This document shows, one piece after another, positions 33,762 through 46,063 of a DNA stretch of 64,000 nt. Origin of the DNA: Ananas comosus (Eukaryota; Streptophyta; Magnoliopsida; Poales; Bromeliaceae); the NCBI RefSeq assembly GCF_001540865.1, contig NC_033629.1, positions 12,978,373-13,042,372 on the forward strand, given 5' to 3'. The stretch's first letter is position 1; each line of letters starts with the position of its first letter. Made by a program: the position numbers and the translations under genes. Under the pieces are notes generated by a model that searched no databases, had not been told where the DNA came from, and saw only the letters and a program-made list of their open reading frames with translations.

Positions 33762-36700
33762 TGTTTAACCTTTAATTATTCCTTTATGTTGTTTGATTTG
33801 AGTTGTATGATCTGAGGAGGATACATGTTGATATGCTGATGTTTTGCTTGATATAGGTTTTCTTTTAGTTAGAATAATACATGAAGGCGTTTTAACTGGT
33901 GACTAGATTGAAATGAATTTGACAGACGAGTCCTCTGAATTCAGCTTACATATTGTACAAAAGTCCAGTTAGCTATCTCCCAATTAGCAATCTTGAGTCA
34001 AAAGATTGACCTATTTGATCATATTCTTCAGCTACTTTATTTATTTGAGTCACTACATGTTAACTCGTCTTAGGTTTGGTTTATGCAAACAAGGCACTAA
34101 TTTGAATGATGGGACTTCATATATTTTATGATATATAGAGAATAAAAGGAATATCAATTTGTTATATTTTTGTTGTCTTAGGTAGTATTATCTGCGCCAT
34201 ATTGGTTTATATATGTTTTCTTTCTTCCTTCCATGTGGCTGTTGTGCTGTTGCGGTGCTTGATCCAAGGTGCCTAGATGCTGTAAAGTGGCTAAACATAT
34301 TTCTGTAGTTGGCTTCGCATTTGGCTTTACAACATGCTTACCATGTCACATTTGGCTTTACAACATGCTTATCATGAGTATCTGTGTTATTTTCCGGCAT
34401 TGAAATTATTTGGTGCTAGTTTTTTATTCTTAGTATATAATTGCAGGTTGTTTCAGTGAAAATTATTCGTAACAGGCAGACTGGGCAGTCAGAAGGTTAT
34501 GGTTTTATTGAATTTGTTACTCGTCCTGCTGCTGAAAGAGCTCTTCAGACCTATAATGGTCAAATGATGCTCAACACTGAGCAAGTTTTCAGGTTAAATT
34601 GGGCATCATCCGGAGCTGGCGAGAGACGAGGAGATGATGGTGCTGATCACACTATTTTTGTTGGGGACTTGGCATCTGACGTTACAGATTACTTGCTGCA
34701 AGAGACATTCAAGAGCCGCTATCCATCGGTGAAGGGAGCAAAAGTTGTTACGGATAGACTTACAGGGCGTTCCAAAGGCTATGGCTTTGTTAAGTTTGGA
34801 GATTTAAATGAACAAACACGTGCCATGACTGAAATGAATGGAGCATACTGTTCTACAAGGCCAATGCGTGTTGGTCCGGCTGCCAACAAGAAGAATGTGG
34901 GAACTCAGCAGCAATTCTCTACAAGTGGTATGTAAATCAACAAATTTTCTGGAACTTTTCATTATATTGTTGTTTCTTATGCTTATTTTTAAGGATATAT
35001 TGCAGGAGATAGTAGCAGTTAGATCATGCCCGGATGCGTTCATTTTCAATAGCGAATTTGTTGTTGCTTACATAGCTGAATGTTCTGCATTATAGTGGAC
35101 TTCAAAGTTTCTTTAGAATGTTTTACTTTCCACTTATGCTCTTGAAGATAAGCGGCATTGCTTCGATTGATGTACCAAGTCATTTCCTTCAGCGCTTTCC
35201 TTCTAAAGTTGGGATATAGTTTGAGCATAATTTAAGAAGTGAAGACTTATAAAAGTTCATGTTTCTCGAAGCAGGATGCCATGCTATCTTCATTTAGGGC
35301 TTGGAAATGACTTCAGCTGAGATGCATGTCTCCTGTAGTGCGTGGCCTCTTTTAGGTCAGTGTTTCAATTACGTGAGAATTTGGTTCATGGTGTTTCTTC
35401 TGGCACTTACGTTACACTCCTTTCCTCAGACTCCAATTGGTTTAATTTAATCATCTGTCTAGATTCTCAAACTTTTTAAGTTCTTATGATCAAAGAATGA
35501 CACTTGTAGTCATTACTTTCCTTCAATTCCAGCATTTAATTAAGTTTATTTACTTGAAGTTTCAATTTTTCTTTATAGTTTTAGCTGGTCACTTTATTTT
35601 CTTAATTACCTGTTCAGACCCTTTCTTTGATCTTCTTTTTCTTCCTTATAGCCTTTTTATTGTTCTTCTTTTTTATTGCTTTCTAATCCTCCTAGTTTAT
35701 TTTTCAATAATGAGGGTGCAATTTCCATTTCCTATGGCTTGTGCAATGTCCTTAGATATGCCTATTTTTCTGCGAAGGGTCAATTTTTCACTTACCTTAT
35801 GGATTTTCCTATTGTTAAGTTAGGTAGCATTAATGTTCCAGAGACGTCCTATTTTCAGATATTTTCAGTTCTGTATTTTCCCTTACTTTCCATGAAAGTT
35901 CTGATTTCCTGCAGATTCTAATTGATGCCAAGTCTTGCTGCGAGTCCTTTTATATGGCTTTACTGATCTAGTGCTAGATTGTCATGTACAAGCCAAAAGT
36001 AAATTCTCTATGGTGGTGTGCTTGTTGATTATATCTCTAAGATAATATATTTTTCATTAGCTGCTAGGAAATCTCGAAACTTCATAATTTTTAGATTGTG
36101 AAGCAAACTCTTTCTAAAGAAATTACTTGATACCAGTCAGAGGGTTTTTTTTTTTTTTGTGCCTTAATGATGGTGGATTAAGGAGGAGATCATAAGTTTT
36201 ATTGAGTTTTTCGATTTTGAGCTGAGGAGAAAGTGAAAATTTACAAACAAGGCAATTTCTGTATGTCAATATGGAAGTGAGTGAGTTTTAGGTTAATGAC
36301 TAAATTGATTACTTCATTACTATTTTTCTGCTCAAAGGAGCTCCTTTAGATATTTTGAGAAAGGCAATGTTGATGATTAGAGATGAAATGTTGCATCGTG
36401 ATGGTCAAAGTTGATTTTGCCACCCTTTTTTTTTAACTTATGTATAATATGATCTCCTTCACTAGTAATGTAACTTATATCCTCCGAACGTTCAATATAG
36501 TAATGATCAAATGTCAGATGTTGAACTGACCTGTGTCTCATGTTCGTATGAACAACCTCTGCAAGACCTCACTTGTTTGATTATTCGAAGCTTTTTGGTT
36601 AACAGAAGATTTCTGTGATATTCCTCCATGGATGTCATCAGGATAGGTGTTTGTACAAGTATTTTGAAATCCTAAAATTCGAAACTTTTTGTATCTAACC

Positions 36701-39068
36701 CCATTGGAGAATATTATGTTTTGCCTATGGAAGGAAAATCATACCCATTCACTAAAACTCTTTGGAGCATGACCATGCAGTCTTCTTTCTTAGGCAAGTG
36801 ACAGATGAAATTTCTGGTCATCTTAAGCAATTACAAATCATCGCTATTGGCTAGATCTCTAAATGTTTCAAGTGGTGGATTTGTTTAAATTTTCCCTTTG
36901 AATTCTTTTTTTTTTTTAATTATCTTTTCCCTTTTGGTGATAGTAGTTTCACACTTACAATACTTTTCTGTGTAAAGGTATTCCTCTTTATTATGGTGGT
37001 AATGGTTATTGGCTGCTTTATTTGAATTGCTTTTGAGCTGAAGCTAGAATCTTCTGTTCAAGCTAAGGTATCATAATCATATTGATGAAGAGATAATATA
37101 ATGTTGCGACTTTGTGAATGTAGAAAGAATCATTAATAGCTGATATACTGAAGGTGTTCAATATTATGAGCCAATTGATAGATTAAGAGTTAATGCTTCT
37201 GTCTTAACTATATGAACAAACTTTGACTATTTAGAGTTGGTGGTTCGAAGTCTGCGATAATCAGTTCTTTTTTAGTTGGGAAAGATAATGTTAGTGCATC
37301 ATTTTAACATTAGGATAATGGATCCTATGATGTTTCCAAAGAATAACAAGGTGCTATTCCTAGCACAAATGGATGCTATGATGTTTTCGAAGACTGACAA
37401 GGTGGTAACCCTAGCACAAATAACCTTAAATCTTTCTTTTCTTAAAGTGATTTAACCTCCTTAAAAAGAGAACTTGAAATTAGCTTACAACGCATTCTGT
37501 AATGTAACAGGAATTAGTAATTGGCTCGTTTTTCTTCACTCAAGAGTTAGTTTTGTTACATATCTTTTTTTGTACAGCTCACCAGGTTACACAAGGAACA
37601 GAATCTGAGAATGATCCAAACAATACAACTGTGAGTATGTTTATTTATTAGTCACACCGAGAGGATTGATGTGATTCTGACGCATTCTTTTTGTGCTGCA
37701 GATATTTGTTGGTGGACTGGATCCAAATGTTACCGATGAGCATCTAAAGCAAGTTTTTAATCCATATGGAGAATTGGTTTACGTGAAGATACCTGTAGGA
37801 AAGCGATGTGGATTTGTTCAATTTGTGAACAGGTTTTTCCTTAATATTAATATTATTATTATTATTATTAAACTCTCTGGTGATAGTCCGAAATTAACTT
37901 ATTCTCAACTTCTTTTTAGAAAGTTTTGATGTAATATTGTTTATCAGATTTAGTTCTATTTTATGATCTCTTTTTTTTCTTTCTGTTGATTTCAGAGCAA
38001 GTGCAGAGGAAGCCCTTCGAACACTAAATGGAACTCAGTTGGGGGGACAAAATATTCGCCTTTCATGGGGACGCAGTCCTGCAAATAAGCAGGTATGGCA
38101 TTCAGAATAAGCTCCACTCAAATGCACTTCCGCAGAAAACTTTCTGCAGGGGCCAGCTTAGCCCTCAGTCATACCTTATTGTATTGGTTCTTTTGTTTCC
38201 TACTTCTGTAGACTGAACTATCATGTGCTTGCTATTTTTGATGTTTTCAGCCTCAACAGGAGCCGAACCAATGGAATGGTAACTATTACGGATATGGCCA
38301 GAGTTACGATAGTTACGGGTATGCTGCCCCACCGCAAGATCCTAATGTGTATGCATATGCAGCTTATCCAGGATATGGAAATTATCAACAGCAAGCACAA
38401 CAGCAACAACAGGTAAAAATTTTCTTTTATAAGCCATGGTTGATGTGTATTTTTTGAGATTCATCAGTGATTTTCTTTTTCCCTTTTTTTTCATTCAAAT
38501 CTTTTCTGCAATGCATTAGATGCTTTATTGCCATTAAACAAAATACCTCTTATTTTTTAAAACTCTACAAAATGGTTTCTCTAGGTGTCCTAGGAAAGAG
38601 GAAAAGAAGAGGCAGTTTTGTTATGTTTTTCTTCAATTGCTTGATGCGAACTGACTCGTCACTTTGCCTTTGTTCTCGGAAGTGAACCATTATTGACTAA
38701 ATCTCGTGGTCTTATCCCCCTATTTCTATGCTTTGTGGTGTCGATGTTGAATTATCAGAACGTAAAAACTCGGTTTAGGTGCCAGAAATGTTTAACCGTC
38801 ACCTCTTCACACATAGAAACAGTGCAATGACAAGATGAAGAACAAAAAACAATATATAAACTGTTTGTGTAATAACTGTTTTGTTGCTAAGCTCGAGTGC
38901 CCTTCCAGTTCCAATGCTTTTTATGCAATTTGATTAATTGCTTCTTTTAGAAACCCAGCACAGGTTAGTTCATTAAATGATAATTAATAAGCTTTAAAAA
39001 AAATCATTTTTATTCTTAATCTAAGATTTATATGCAATGCTGACTCCGTAGTCTCAACTGTGCAGTGA
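33271..39068 (+). CDS. Three-RRM RNA-binding protein, RBP45/RBP47 type
   Basis: Exons: 33271-33606, 34447-34927, 37578-37630, 37702-37832, 37996-38092 and 38251-38412. A probable last exon opens at 39066 with an immediate TGA stop, giving 420 residues. The N-terminus is Gln/Pro-rich. Three RRMs follow: RRM1 (TLWIGDLQYWMDE ... GYGFIEF), RRM2 (TIFVGDLASDV ... GYGFVKF) and RRM3 (IFVGGLDPNVTDE ... CGFVQF). The C-terminus is rich in Tyr, Gly and Gln. This order is typical of plant RBP45/RBP47 proteins, which bind poly(A) and U-rich RNA in the nucleus and enter stress granules. Intron 2 is unusually long (2.65 kb). The 3' end is uncertain: an alternative acceptor at about 39050 would add a tail, and reading through the exon 6 donor would add about 15 residues. 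Upstream telo-box words fit a constitutive gene. Confidence 0.88.
33713..33758. repeat. (GT)n microsatellite in RBP intron 1
   Basis: About 46 bases of uninterrupted TG/GT dinucleotide about 110 bp after the exon 1 donor. No effect on splicing can be inferred. Confidence 0.9.
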
Positions 39069-39805
39069 TGCTATGCCGAGTTCTGTAGAGGGAGAAAACG
39101 CACGTGGTGGACGCAAATCTTGCTGCCTCTTCACGAGAAACTTTATTTCTAGCTTGGTTGAATTTTCTGTCTCTCCTGTTTAGCTTTACTGGTTTTAGTT
39201 CAAATGTGACTGTTCTAAATTATGACCTAGAGCTGCCACGGCTTGTTTGTTGTTGGAGAATACGCTCTCTTTTTTTATTTCCTCCTCTTTCTAGAGCTGC
39301 TGCAGCTTGTCTGTTGTTGGAGAATACTCTCTTTTTTTATTTCCTCTTTTTTCTAGTGCGAGTTTGAGTGTATCTATATGAACCGTGTACTGGTAAATGT
39401 AATCTTATTGAAGTTTTATGCTTTTGATGTTGAGAGCACTGTTTGGTCATGATTCATGCTTTTGATGGATTTCTTCTATACCGAATCTCTTTGGACGCTG
39501 ATGAAGTTTCATGCTTTGGTTGCAGAGAGAATTTTTGTTACTATTCGTATCCGAGAGTAACTAGTTTTGTGAGCTTAGCACTACACTCGGATTGGGAAAA
39601 AAGCAAAATGGGTAATACATATAACTAGTTTACTGCCGCATGATCATCGCTGAAATAACCTGCAGAATGCTTACAATTACGAACGGTTAGAAACAAAAAC
39701 TAGAACGTTCCTTTTCCAAACGTCCCTTACCCGACAGCTTCAAAACATTATGCTGAATTAATTTAAGATTTTATAGTAAACAAAATAAATAATACAAAAA
39801 GGTGA
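39069..39805. other. Convergent gap between RBP and RH32 genes
   Basis: This contains both 3' UTRs, including a tandem duplication at 39227-39352. No gene was seen. Confidence 0.45.
39227..39352. repeat. Tandem duplication of a ~63-bp unit
   Basis: Units 39227-39290 and 39291-39352 both start CTAGAGCTGC and share TGTTGTTGGAGAATAC and TTTTTTTATTTCCTC. A third CTAG follows at 39353. It is probably within the 3' UTR of the RBP gene. Confidence 0.8.
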
Positions 39806-41665
39806 TCAAGAATGCATTGAACCCAACAGCTTGAGCGCCAATGCCTCCTGCTCTGCTATGGAAACCAAATCCGAGCATAGGCCAAAATCCTTTTTATTAT
39901 TACCCTTCTCTTCCTCTTCATCGTCACTGACGAAGCGTATCTTCGATCTCTTCGCAGCTCCATTTTCAGCTTCGTCCAACTCCGAGCGGCCATCCTCGGA
40001 GTCCGCTGCTTCCTCTTCCTCTTCCCCTCTCCGCCTCTTCAATTTCATCTGCTTCTCCTTCCTCTTCTCGCGCAGCCGCTGCCGGTTCAGTATCTTGTCC
40101 TCCTTATCCTTCTCCTTCATCTCTTGCCTCAGCTTCTCGTACCGTTCCTTTACTGCAATAATGTATAGTAAATAATTAAAATCATCTGTATAAACTCAAA
40201 AGGAAAAGTTTTCTTCAAATACACGGCCAAGTTTCAGATTCAAAAAATTGAGCCACAGGCGTGACAGGTATTTCCCTAGGAATGTCATAGTTTCACCATG
40301 TTCCCCTTAAATTCCAAAAAAAACTGCACTGAACCCAATTGGCCTACAAGCGAAGTGATGGATGCCTATCACCTGATAAAACACTCAAATGAGACGGGGA
40401 GAATATCTTTGAATTTGATACTTCAGGCAGAGAGTCGAAATTCACCATACATAAAAGGGGTTAACTGCAATTTAGCCCACAAAATGCATAAAAGGAACAA
40501 ACCTTTATCAGTGCGGAGCACGGCATTCCCACTCTCAGGACCAGCTATGGCCGCAGCAAGAGGAGGCATTATGTTCCCTTCCTCATCATACTTCAACCTT
40601 GTTCCGACCGGTCTATGGACGTTAATCTTGAGCTTCTTCTTCTTCAAAACCCTAGTTCCCGGCCTGTAATATATGTAACAATAGGTATATTAGAAAAAAT
40701 GCTTTCAATTAGAAAGTCACAACTACGAAAGTGTGAAAATTATTAAAGGATCGAGAAACAAAAAAAGAGTGTGCGCATGCAAATATTTTATCTCGGAGTA
40801 AAATGTAAACGTGGTAAAAAGAAAAGGACATACTCAGCATCTCTGTTTCCTTCCTCATCGATGATGGTCTTTTTTGGCAAAAGAATATCATCTTCTTCTG
40901 GTTCTTCATTCAATTTGACACTACTTTGTGGCTTTCTATTGGCAACTTTGTAGCTATCATCAATTCCATCTTCTTGCTCATGAACAGCTTCCACAAGTAC
41001 CTTCTGTCCCTTCTTTTTCTGGTTTATGAATCGGATTTTTGGGGTAATGGCAAGACCTAGAGATGCAGCAAACTCTTCCAGAGGCAGTTTAGTGACGTCA
41101 AATACCTCCTTGTCTTTCTGAAGATGCACGGATTTTAGATACGTAACAAAGGCCCTTTTAGCCAATTGCTGCATCTCAGGATACTGAACCAGAAGTGATG
41201 AGAGACGGGCAGAGATTTGTTCCAATTTTTCTTTTCTTGGCTGAACAAGAGCAATTTAACTATAGATAAGTATTAAAATCGTGGGTCCAAAGAAAAATGA
41301 CAACACTCAGCTGCAACAATTATTTAATCTTTCACATACTATAATCAAATTGAACACTCACCTCGCGGGACAGAATTGGTATTTTTGGTTCGGCTGATTG
41401 TAATTTTTTCAACATTTCTTTCTCTGAAGGCGTGAGAAATAATACAGACCTACCGTCACTGGTAAAACGAGCAGTACGGCCAACTCTGTGAATGTAAGTT
41501 GGAATATCTTCTGGGCAGTCAACCTATGAATATGTCGAACACTTATACAACACATCCTTAAAACAATAACTTAAAAACGAGAGAGATGTTTACATAGCAA
41601 AATATATCCAAAGGTTCAGATTTTATAGGGTAATATAATGTAAATAGATGATTTAGCACGAATAT

Positions 41666-41721
<56 letters not shown>

Positions 41722-44700
41722 AAGTACCATAGAAAAAGTAATTACCTGAACCACCCAATCAACAGCTGGGAAATCAAGCCCTCTGGAAGCCACATCGGTT
41801 GAAAAAAGAACAGAAGTACTTTGACAGAACTCTAGATATATCGCCATTCGAACATCATGTTTCATCCGCCCATGCAAACATTTTAGAGGAATTCCGGGAC
41901 GAAGTTTCTTAAATGCTTCATATACAAATTTGACCTATGGGATTTAGCCCCAGAAAACAGAGATCCGATAGAATATATTACAAAATTATTACTCTCGGAA
42001 AAGAATTTACTTGTAGAGCTGCAGTCCCACAAGTTGGAAACTAATGTATTACAATACACAAGCATGATTGTAGGCACGCAAAAATTGATTATACCAACAT
42101 CTTGGAAGATGTGATATTTCCATTTCTTTATAAAACTACTTAACTGCTATTGTTACGCTACATTGTCAGAACTTAATTTCTTGGCAGCACTTATATTCAA
42201 ATGCTAGAAACATCATTGCGCGTTGACCATACAAGACCTTAAAAAGAAATTAAACGCTCGTCTCTTTGCATCATACTAACATGACGCACTTTAAAAGATT
42301 GCATTACTACTATCATTCAACCATTTCAACAGGTACCATGGAAAATTAGCAAGGCGAATTACCTGCTTGCAGCTAGATAGGAAGACGAGTATTTTTGACT
42401 TGAGATGTCTCCTGATGAAACTCCAAAGCATATTCAACTTCTGTTCAAGAGGAACAATCATGGCAAGTTGTTTCAGGCGCTCAGGTGTCGCCGTCACAGA
42501 TTCAGCATGCACACTAATGTACTCTGGATCCTTCAAACTGACCCTTGCAAGATCCTTAACTGACTTTGTTTGTGTTGCGGAGAAGAGAAGCGTTTGTCTT
42601 ACTCTAGGAATCTGGGAGATGATTGCATCAACTTGCTCCCTAAAACCGTGATCAAGAATTCGATCTGCCTCATCAAGCACCAATACCTGTCTCCTGGCAA
42701 AAAAGTATAATCTTAAGCAACTTCTTGGCTGCTAGAATAGCTTTTCTCTTTGAAAAGCAGCAACTAGGCATTTGACAAACCAAATGCCTGAAGAACTAAT
42801 TGTAGTCGAATCTAAAGAAACCTTTTAAACCCCACTTGCAGAAGCTCAATTTCAAGCTTCTGCTTCTACTACAGCAAGAAGCTGTTAGGAAAGATTTTAA
42901 TTAAAAATTGCTTCCTTGAATAGCTTTTCTCAGGCACCAACACTTTGCCTTTTGACAATAATTCAAGTGCTTGTTAGGATGGTTTCTAGATTAGCACCTT
43001 TGCTTCAAAAGGCATCAGCTATGAATTTGGTGAATAAGATATGAAGCTTTTGCTATGGCAATGAAGCTGAAATAAGCTTCCAGACCCCAAGAATAAGAAA
43101 AAGCTCCAATTTGAAGATCCTCCTTGTGCAGCAGCAGGAACAAGTCCTGTTATTAGTCCTTCTCAAACAACTTTACTGAACAACACTCTTATAGAAGCTC
43201 TAGTCAGGCTAAACAAGCCCTAGGAAATCACCAATAAGGATGAAATAATAGTCAAATATTGACCTGAAGCTGTGAACAATCAAAGTTTGGAGTCTCATCC
43301 ATGTGTTGGAGAAGCCGGCCGGGTGTACACACCAAAATGTTCAGAGTATTGACTCGTTGCTTCTCTGCATCAACATCTTTGCGCCCACCAACCAAAAGAC
43401 CAGCGCTCAGAGTATGGTATTTCCCTACAGTTTTCAGCTCTTCAAAAAGTTGTCCAGCTAATTCCTTTGTAGGAGAGATTATTATGCTCCCCACACCGTC
43501 CTCTGGGCCCCATCGTGCTTTATATAACTTTTCTATGACCTAAAAAATAAATAACAACTAAATCATTTTAGTCAGATACAATTCTTGTTATAGCTTACTG
43601 AGACAACTTTGTTTCTAGTAATTGAATCTCCGGACCGCAAGGTCAAAATAGATAGTAATGCACAAGTGTTTTAAGGCTAGAGGAATTTTTGGACTTTATA
43701 AATTCTCAATTAAAGGTGCTACTCTGAACTACAAAATGCATTAGAGGAAAGTCGCTAGCCGTGTCTACAGCATTAGTTTCCACCATCTTTGCACCCATAG
43801 CCAGGATAGTCTTGTGGCAGCAAAGGGTGCTCATTTGGGTATAACCCGAGAACTAATAGAATCCAAGTGTCGAATAAATTTTAACAGGAAAATCACGATG
43901 TTGAGGAACACAAGGCGATGCCACAAGTACAGTATATTTAGCATATTCAAACATTTATTGCTTGAGCAAATATAATACTACAATGTAAGTTCTAGATCAA
44001 AGCTCCCAAACAGCTTCATCGAACACAATAACTATTAGGCAGAAGTAGAAAAGAACAATTGTAGTAGATAATAATTTAACTCTTAAGGGTTAAGTAGATG
44101 TGTGATATATCAGTTTTAACACACACTAAGCTCTTTATCTTTAAAAGATAGCTATCATAATAGCACATACTAAGATTCTGATTCTGCTAGAGATTTCAAT
44201 ATGGCGCATAATCAAATAGCACTACTCGAAACAACACTTCATTGAAAAGCTAGAGCTACATCCTACAGCAGAACTAGGCTCTAAATATAATCGCATAATC
44301 ACTAAACAACCAAACAAGTTCACGATTAAGAACTTGAAAAAGACGAGAAGCATGAGAAGGACACTCTACCGGGATGATGAAAGCTAGGGTTTTTCCGGAG
44401 CCGGTCTTGGCGGCGCCCAAGATGTCGCGGCCACAGAGGGAGTGGGGCAGCGAGGCGCGCTGGATCTCGCTCATCTCTGTATACTTGCGCGCGAGCCCGT
44501 CCTTCGTCCTGCGCGAGATGGGCAACTGGCTAAAGAGCTTGCACCCGGCGTAGGGCGAGAAGCCGCCGCCGGCGCCGGGGAGGCGGCCGGCGGGGGCGGA
44601 GGGCGGCGGAGGGGTGACGGCGAGGGGGTTGGTCCCCGAGGCGGGCTTCATGGCCTCGATCCACGAGTCGAGGAGCTCGATCTCCTCCGCCTCCTGGAGG

Positions 44701-44747
44701 CGCCGCTTCTTGCGGGTGAGCGATTGGCGGGGCTTGGGGCGCCGCAT
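39806..44747 (-). CDS. RH32: DEAD-box ATP-dependent RNA helicase 32 (DDX10/Dbp4 family)
   Basis: Eight exons on the minus strand: 44747-44370, 43539-43264, 42686-42363, 41934-41746, 41523-41362, 41240-40834, 40663-40503 and 40152-39806, giving 747 residues. All helicase motifs are present: Q-motif region (SEIQRASLP), I (AAKTGSGKT), Ia (SPTKELA), Ib (TPGRLL), II (DEAD), III (SAT), V ([12 protein letters not shown]) and VI (HRVGRTAR). After the core come PRKEKLEQI, a basic segment, and an acidic/basic tail ending in [11 protein letters not shown]. Length and layout match plant RH32, the relative of human DDX10 and yeast Dbp4/Hca4, which release U14 snoRNA during small-subunit rRNA maturation in the nucleolus. 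It is divergent from eL29 with 501 bp between start codons. Intron 3 (42362-41935) and intron 2 are ordinary GT-AG introns. Confidence 0.93.
41670..41717. repeat. (TA)n microsatellite in RH32 intron 4
   Basis: About 48 bases of AT/TA dinucleotide starting roughly 30 bp past the exon 4 donor on the minus strand. Confidence 0.9.
42720..43225. repeat. Intronic repeat, AGAAGCT family, in RH32 intron 2
   Basis: This fills most of the intron between 42687 and 43263. It is rich in GAAGCT/AGCTTC words and ends with AGGCTAAACAAGCCC at about 43207-43221, close to the end of the related sequence at 8503-8515 and, reversed, to the start of the one at about 630. It is probably one or more nested non-autonomous elements. 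Confidence 0.4.
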
Positions 44748-45162
44748 CGAGATCTAAGGTTAGGTTTAGGGTTAGGGTTTTGCTAAGGGGTATGGGTATC
44801 GGGAGAAGAGGACGGGGGAATTGCGGGGAGATGCTAGGGTTTTGGGAGGGGAACGACGACGACCACCGCCGAGGGTTTTGTCTCAAAGAGCTGGGATTTT
44901 AATGGTGTACTGGTGTAGGAAAATGCCCGACCCATTTAGGATGTGGAATCGTAATTGGGCCTGATCGCGTGTTACTGGCCCAATAACAAATGGGCCCTAA
45001 AGGAGGGGTCCTTTGATGAGGAATGAGGGTATTATAGTCATTTCACTTTCTAGGGTTTCCGTAAGAGCCGAACTTAATCATCGCATCTCTTCTTCAAACC
45101 TCTCCTCCGCAACGCCGAAGCCGCCACCAAACCCTCGTTCTACAGAGATCTCTCCATCATCT

Positions 45163-45198
<36 letters not shown>

Positions 45199-45248
45199 TC
45201 TTCTTCTTGATCGCAGTGGTTTGTTTCTCTCTCGCAGAGAGTGGGGAG
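44748..45248. promoter_or_regulatory. Shared divergent promoter of RH32 and eL29
   Basis: Between the two start codons lie telo-boxes (TAGGGTTT at 44773-44780 and 45051-45058; a related word at about 44833) and three site II motifs (TGGGCC at 44956-44961, reversed at 44977-44982, and at 44991-44996). The pairing of telo-box and site II is known from plant ribosomal protein gene promoters. A CT/TTC-rich tract (45166-45208) lies in the eL29 leader. No TATA box was seen. Confidence 0.7.
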
Positions 45249-46063
45249 ATGGCGAAGTCGAAGAACCACACGGCGCACAACCAGTCCTACAAAGCCCACA
45301 AGAACGGCATCAAGAAGCCCAAGGGGCATCGCCAAACCTCCACCAAAGGGGTCTGTACTTTTCCATCCAATCCAACCACCTCCCCTGTTTTTGTAGAATT
45401 TTTTGCCCCCCCTTTTGTTTCGCTTTTTTAGGGTTTAAATCATAGAAAAGTTGCTAACTTTTTTGCTGTTTGCGTTATTACCAATTAATTTGACCCAAAA
45501 AGCTTCATTTTTCGTGAAAGAGGGCCTTTACACTAATTCAAAATGAATTTTTTTGCGCTGAATTTAAATGCTTGCACTGGATTAAACTCGGAAGGATTAG
45601 ATAACTTGCAGAAGTTTGTGCAAAATAATCTATTTGAGTTTGAACTACAAAGCTTGATTTGGTGAAAGGGACTACTAAGCGATTTAATGTGATGTATTTA
45701 ACTGTGCGCACTAAATCAAATTTAATAGCTTAAGATAATTATTGAGGTTTTTTGGGCCTCTCCCACTTTGCGGACAAGAAAAAGAAGTTAATGAATGTTT
45801 GTTGTTCTACTTTGTATTTGTTGTTTTTGGGGATTTTCAACTATTCTTTGTTTGTTACCCTGCAAAAAGTTGCATCAGGGAATGCGGTTCCTTTGTTGGT
45901 TGAATATGTTTAGGGCAAATTGTTTATTTCCTTTATTGATTTTCAATTTTTATTTATCAATTTCATAGTTTTGCAGATGGACCCGAAGTTTCTTAGGAAC
46001 CAGAGGTACGCGAGGAAGCACAACAAGAAGGCCGGAGAGTCGGGAAGCGAGGGAGAGGAGTAG
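45249..46063 (+). CDS. RPL29: 60S ribosomal protein eL29 (L29)
   Basis: Two exons: 45249-45350 and 45977-46063, giving 62 residues. The product starts [20 protein letters not shown] and continues [20 protein letters not shown], then [11 protein letters not shown], ending in an acidic tail. This is the complete small, very basic large-subunit protein eL29, at the usual plant length of about 60 residues. It binds 25S rRNA near the subunit surface. Translation simply running through the exon 1 donor would give a longer, meaningless tail, whereas the spliced product matches the family to its end. The start follows a C/T-rich leader typical of plant ribosomal protein mRNAs. The gene is head-to-head with RH32. 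Confidence 0.96.

Noticed and set aside
45351..45976. Box C/D snoRNA inside the eL29 intron
   Set aside because: Ribosomal protein introns often host snoRNAs, but no paired C (RUGAUGA) and D (CUGA) boxes with a closing stem were found.
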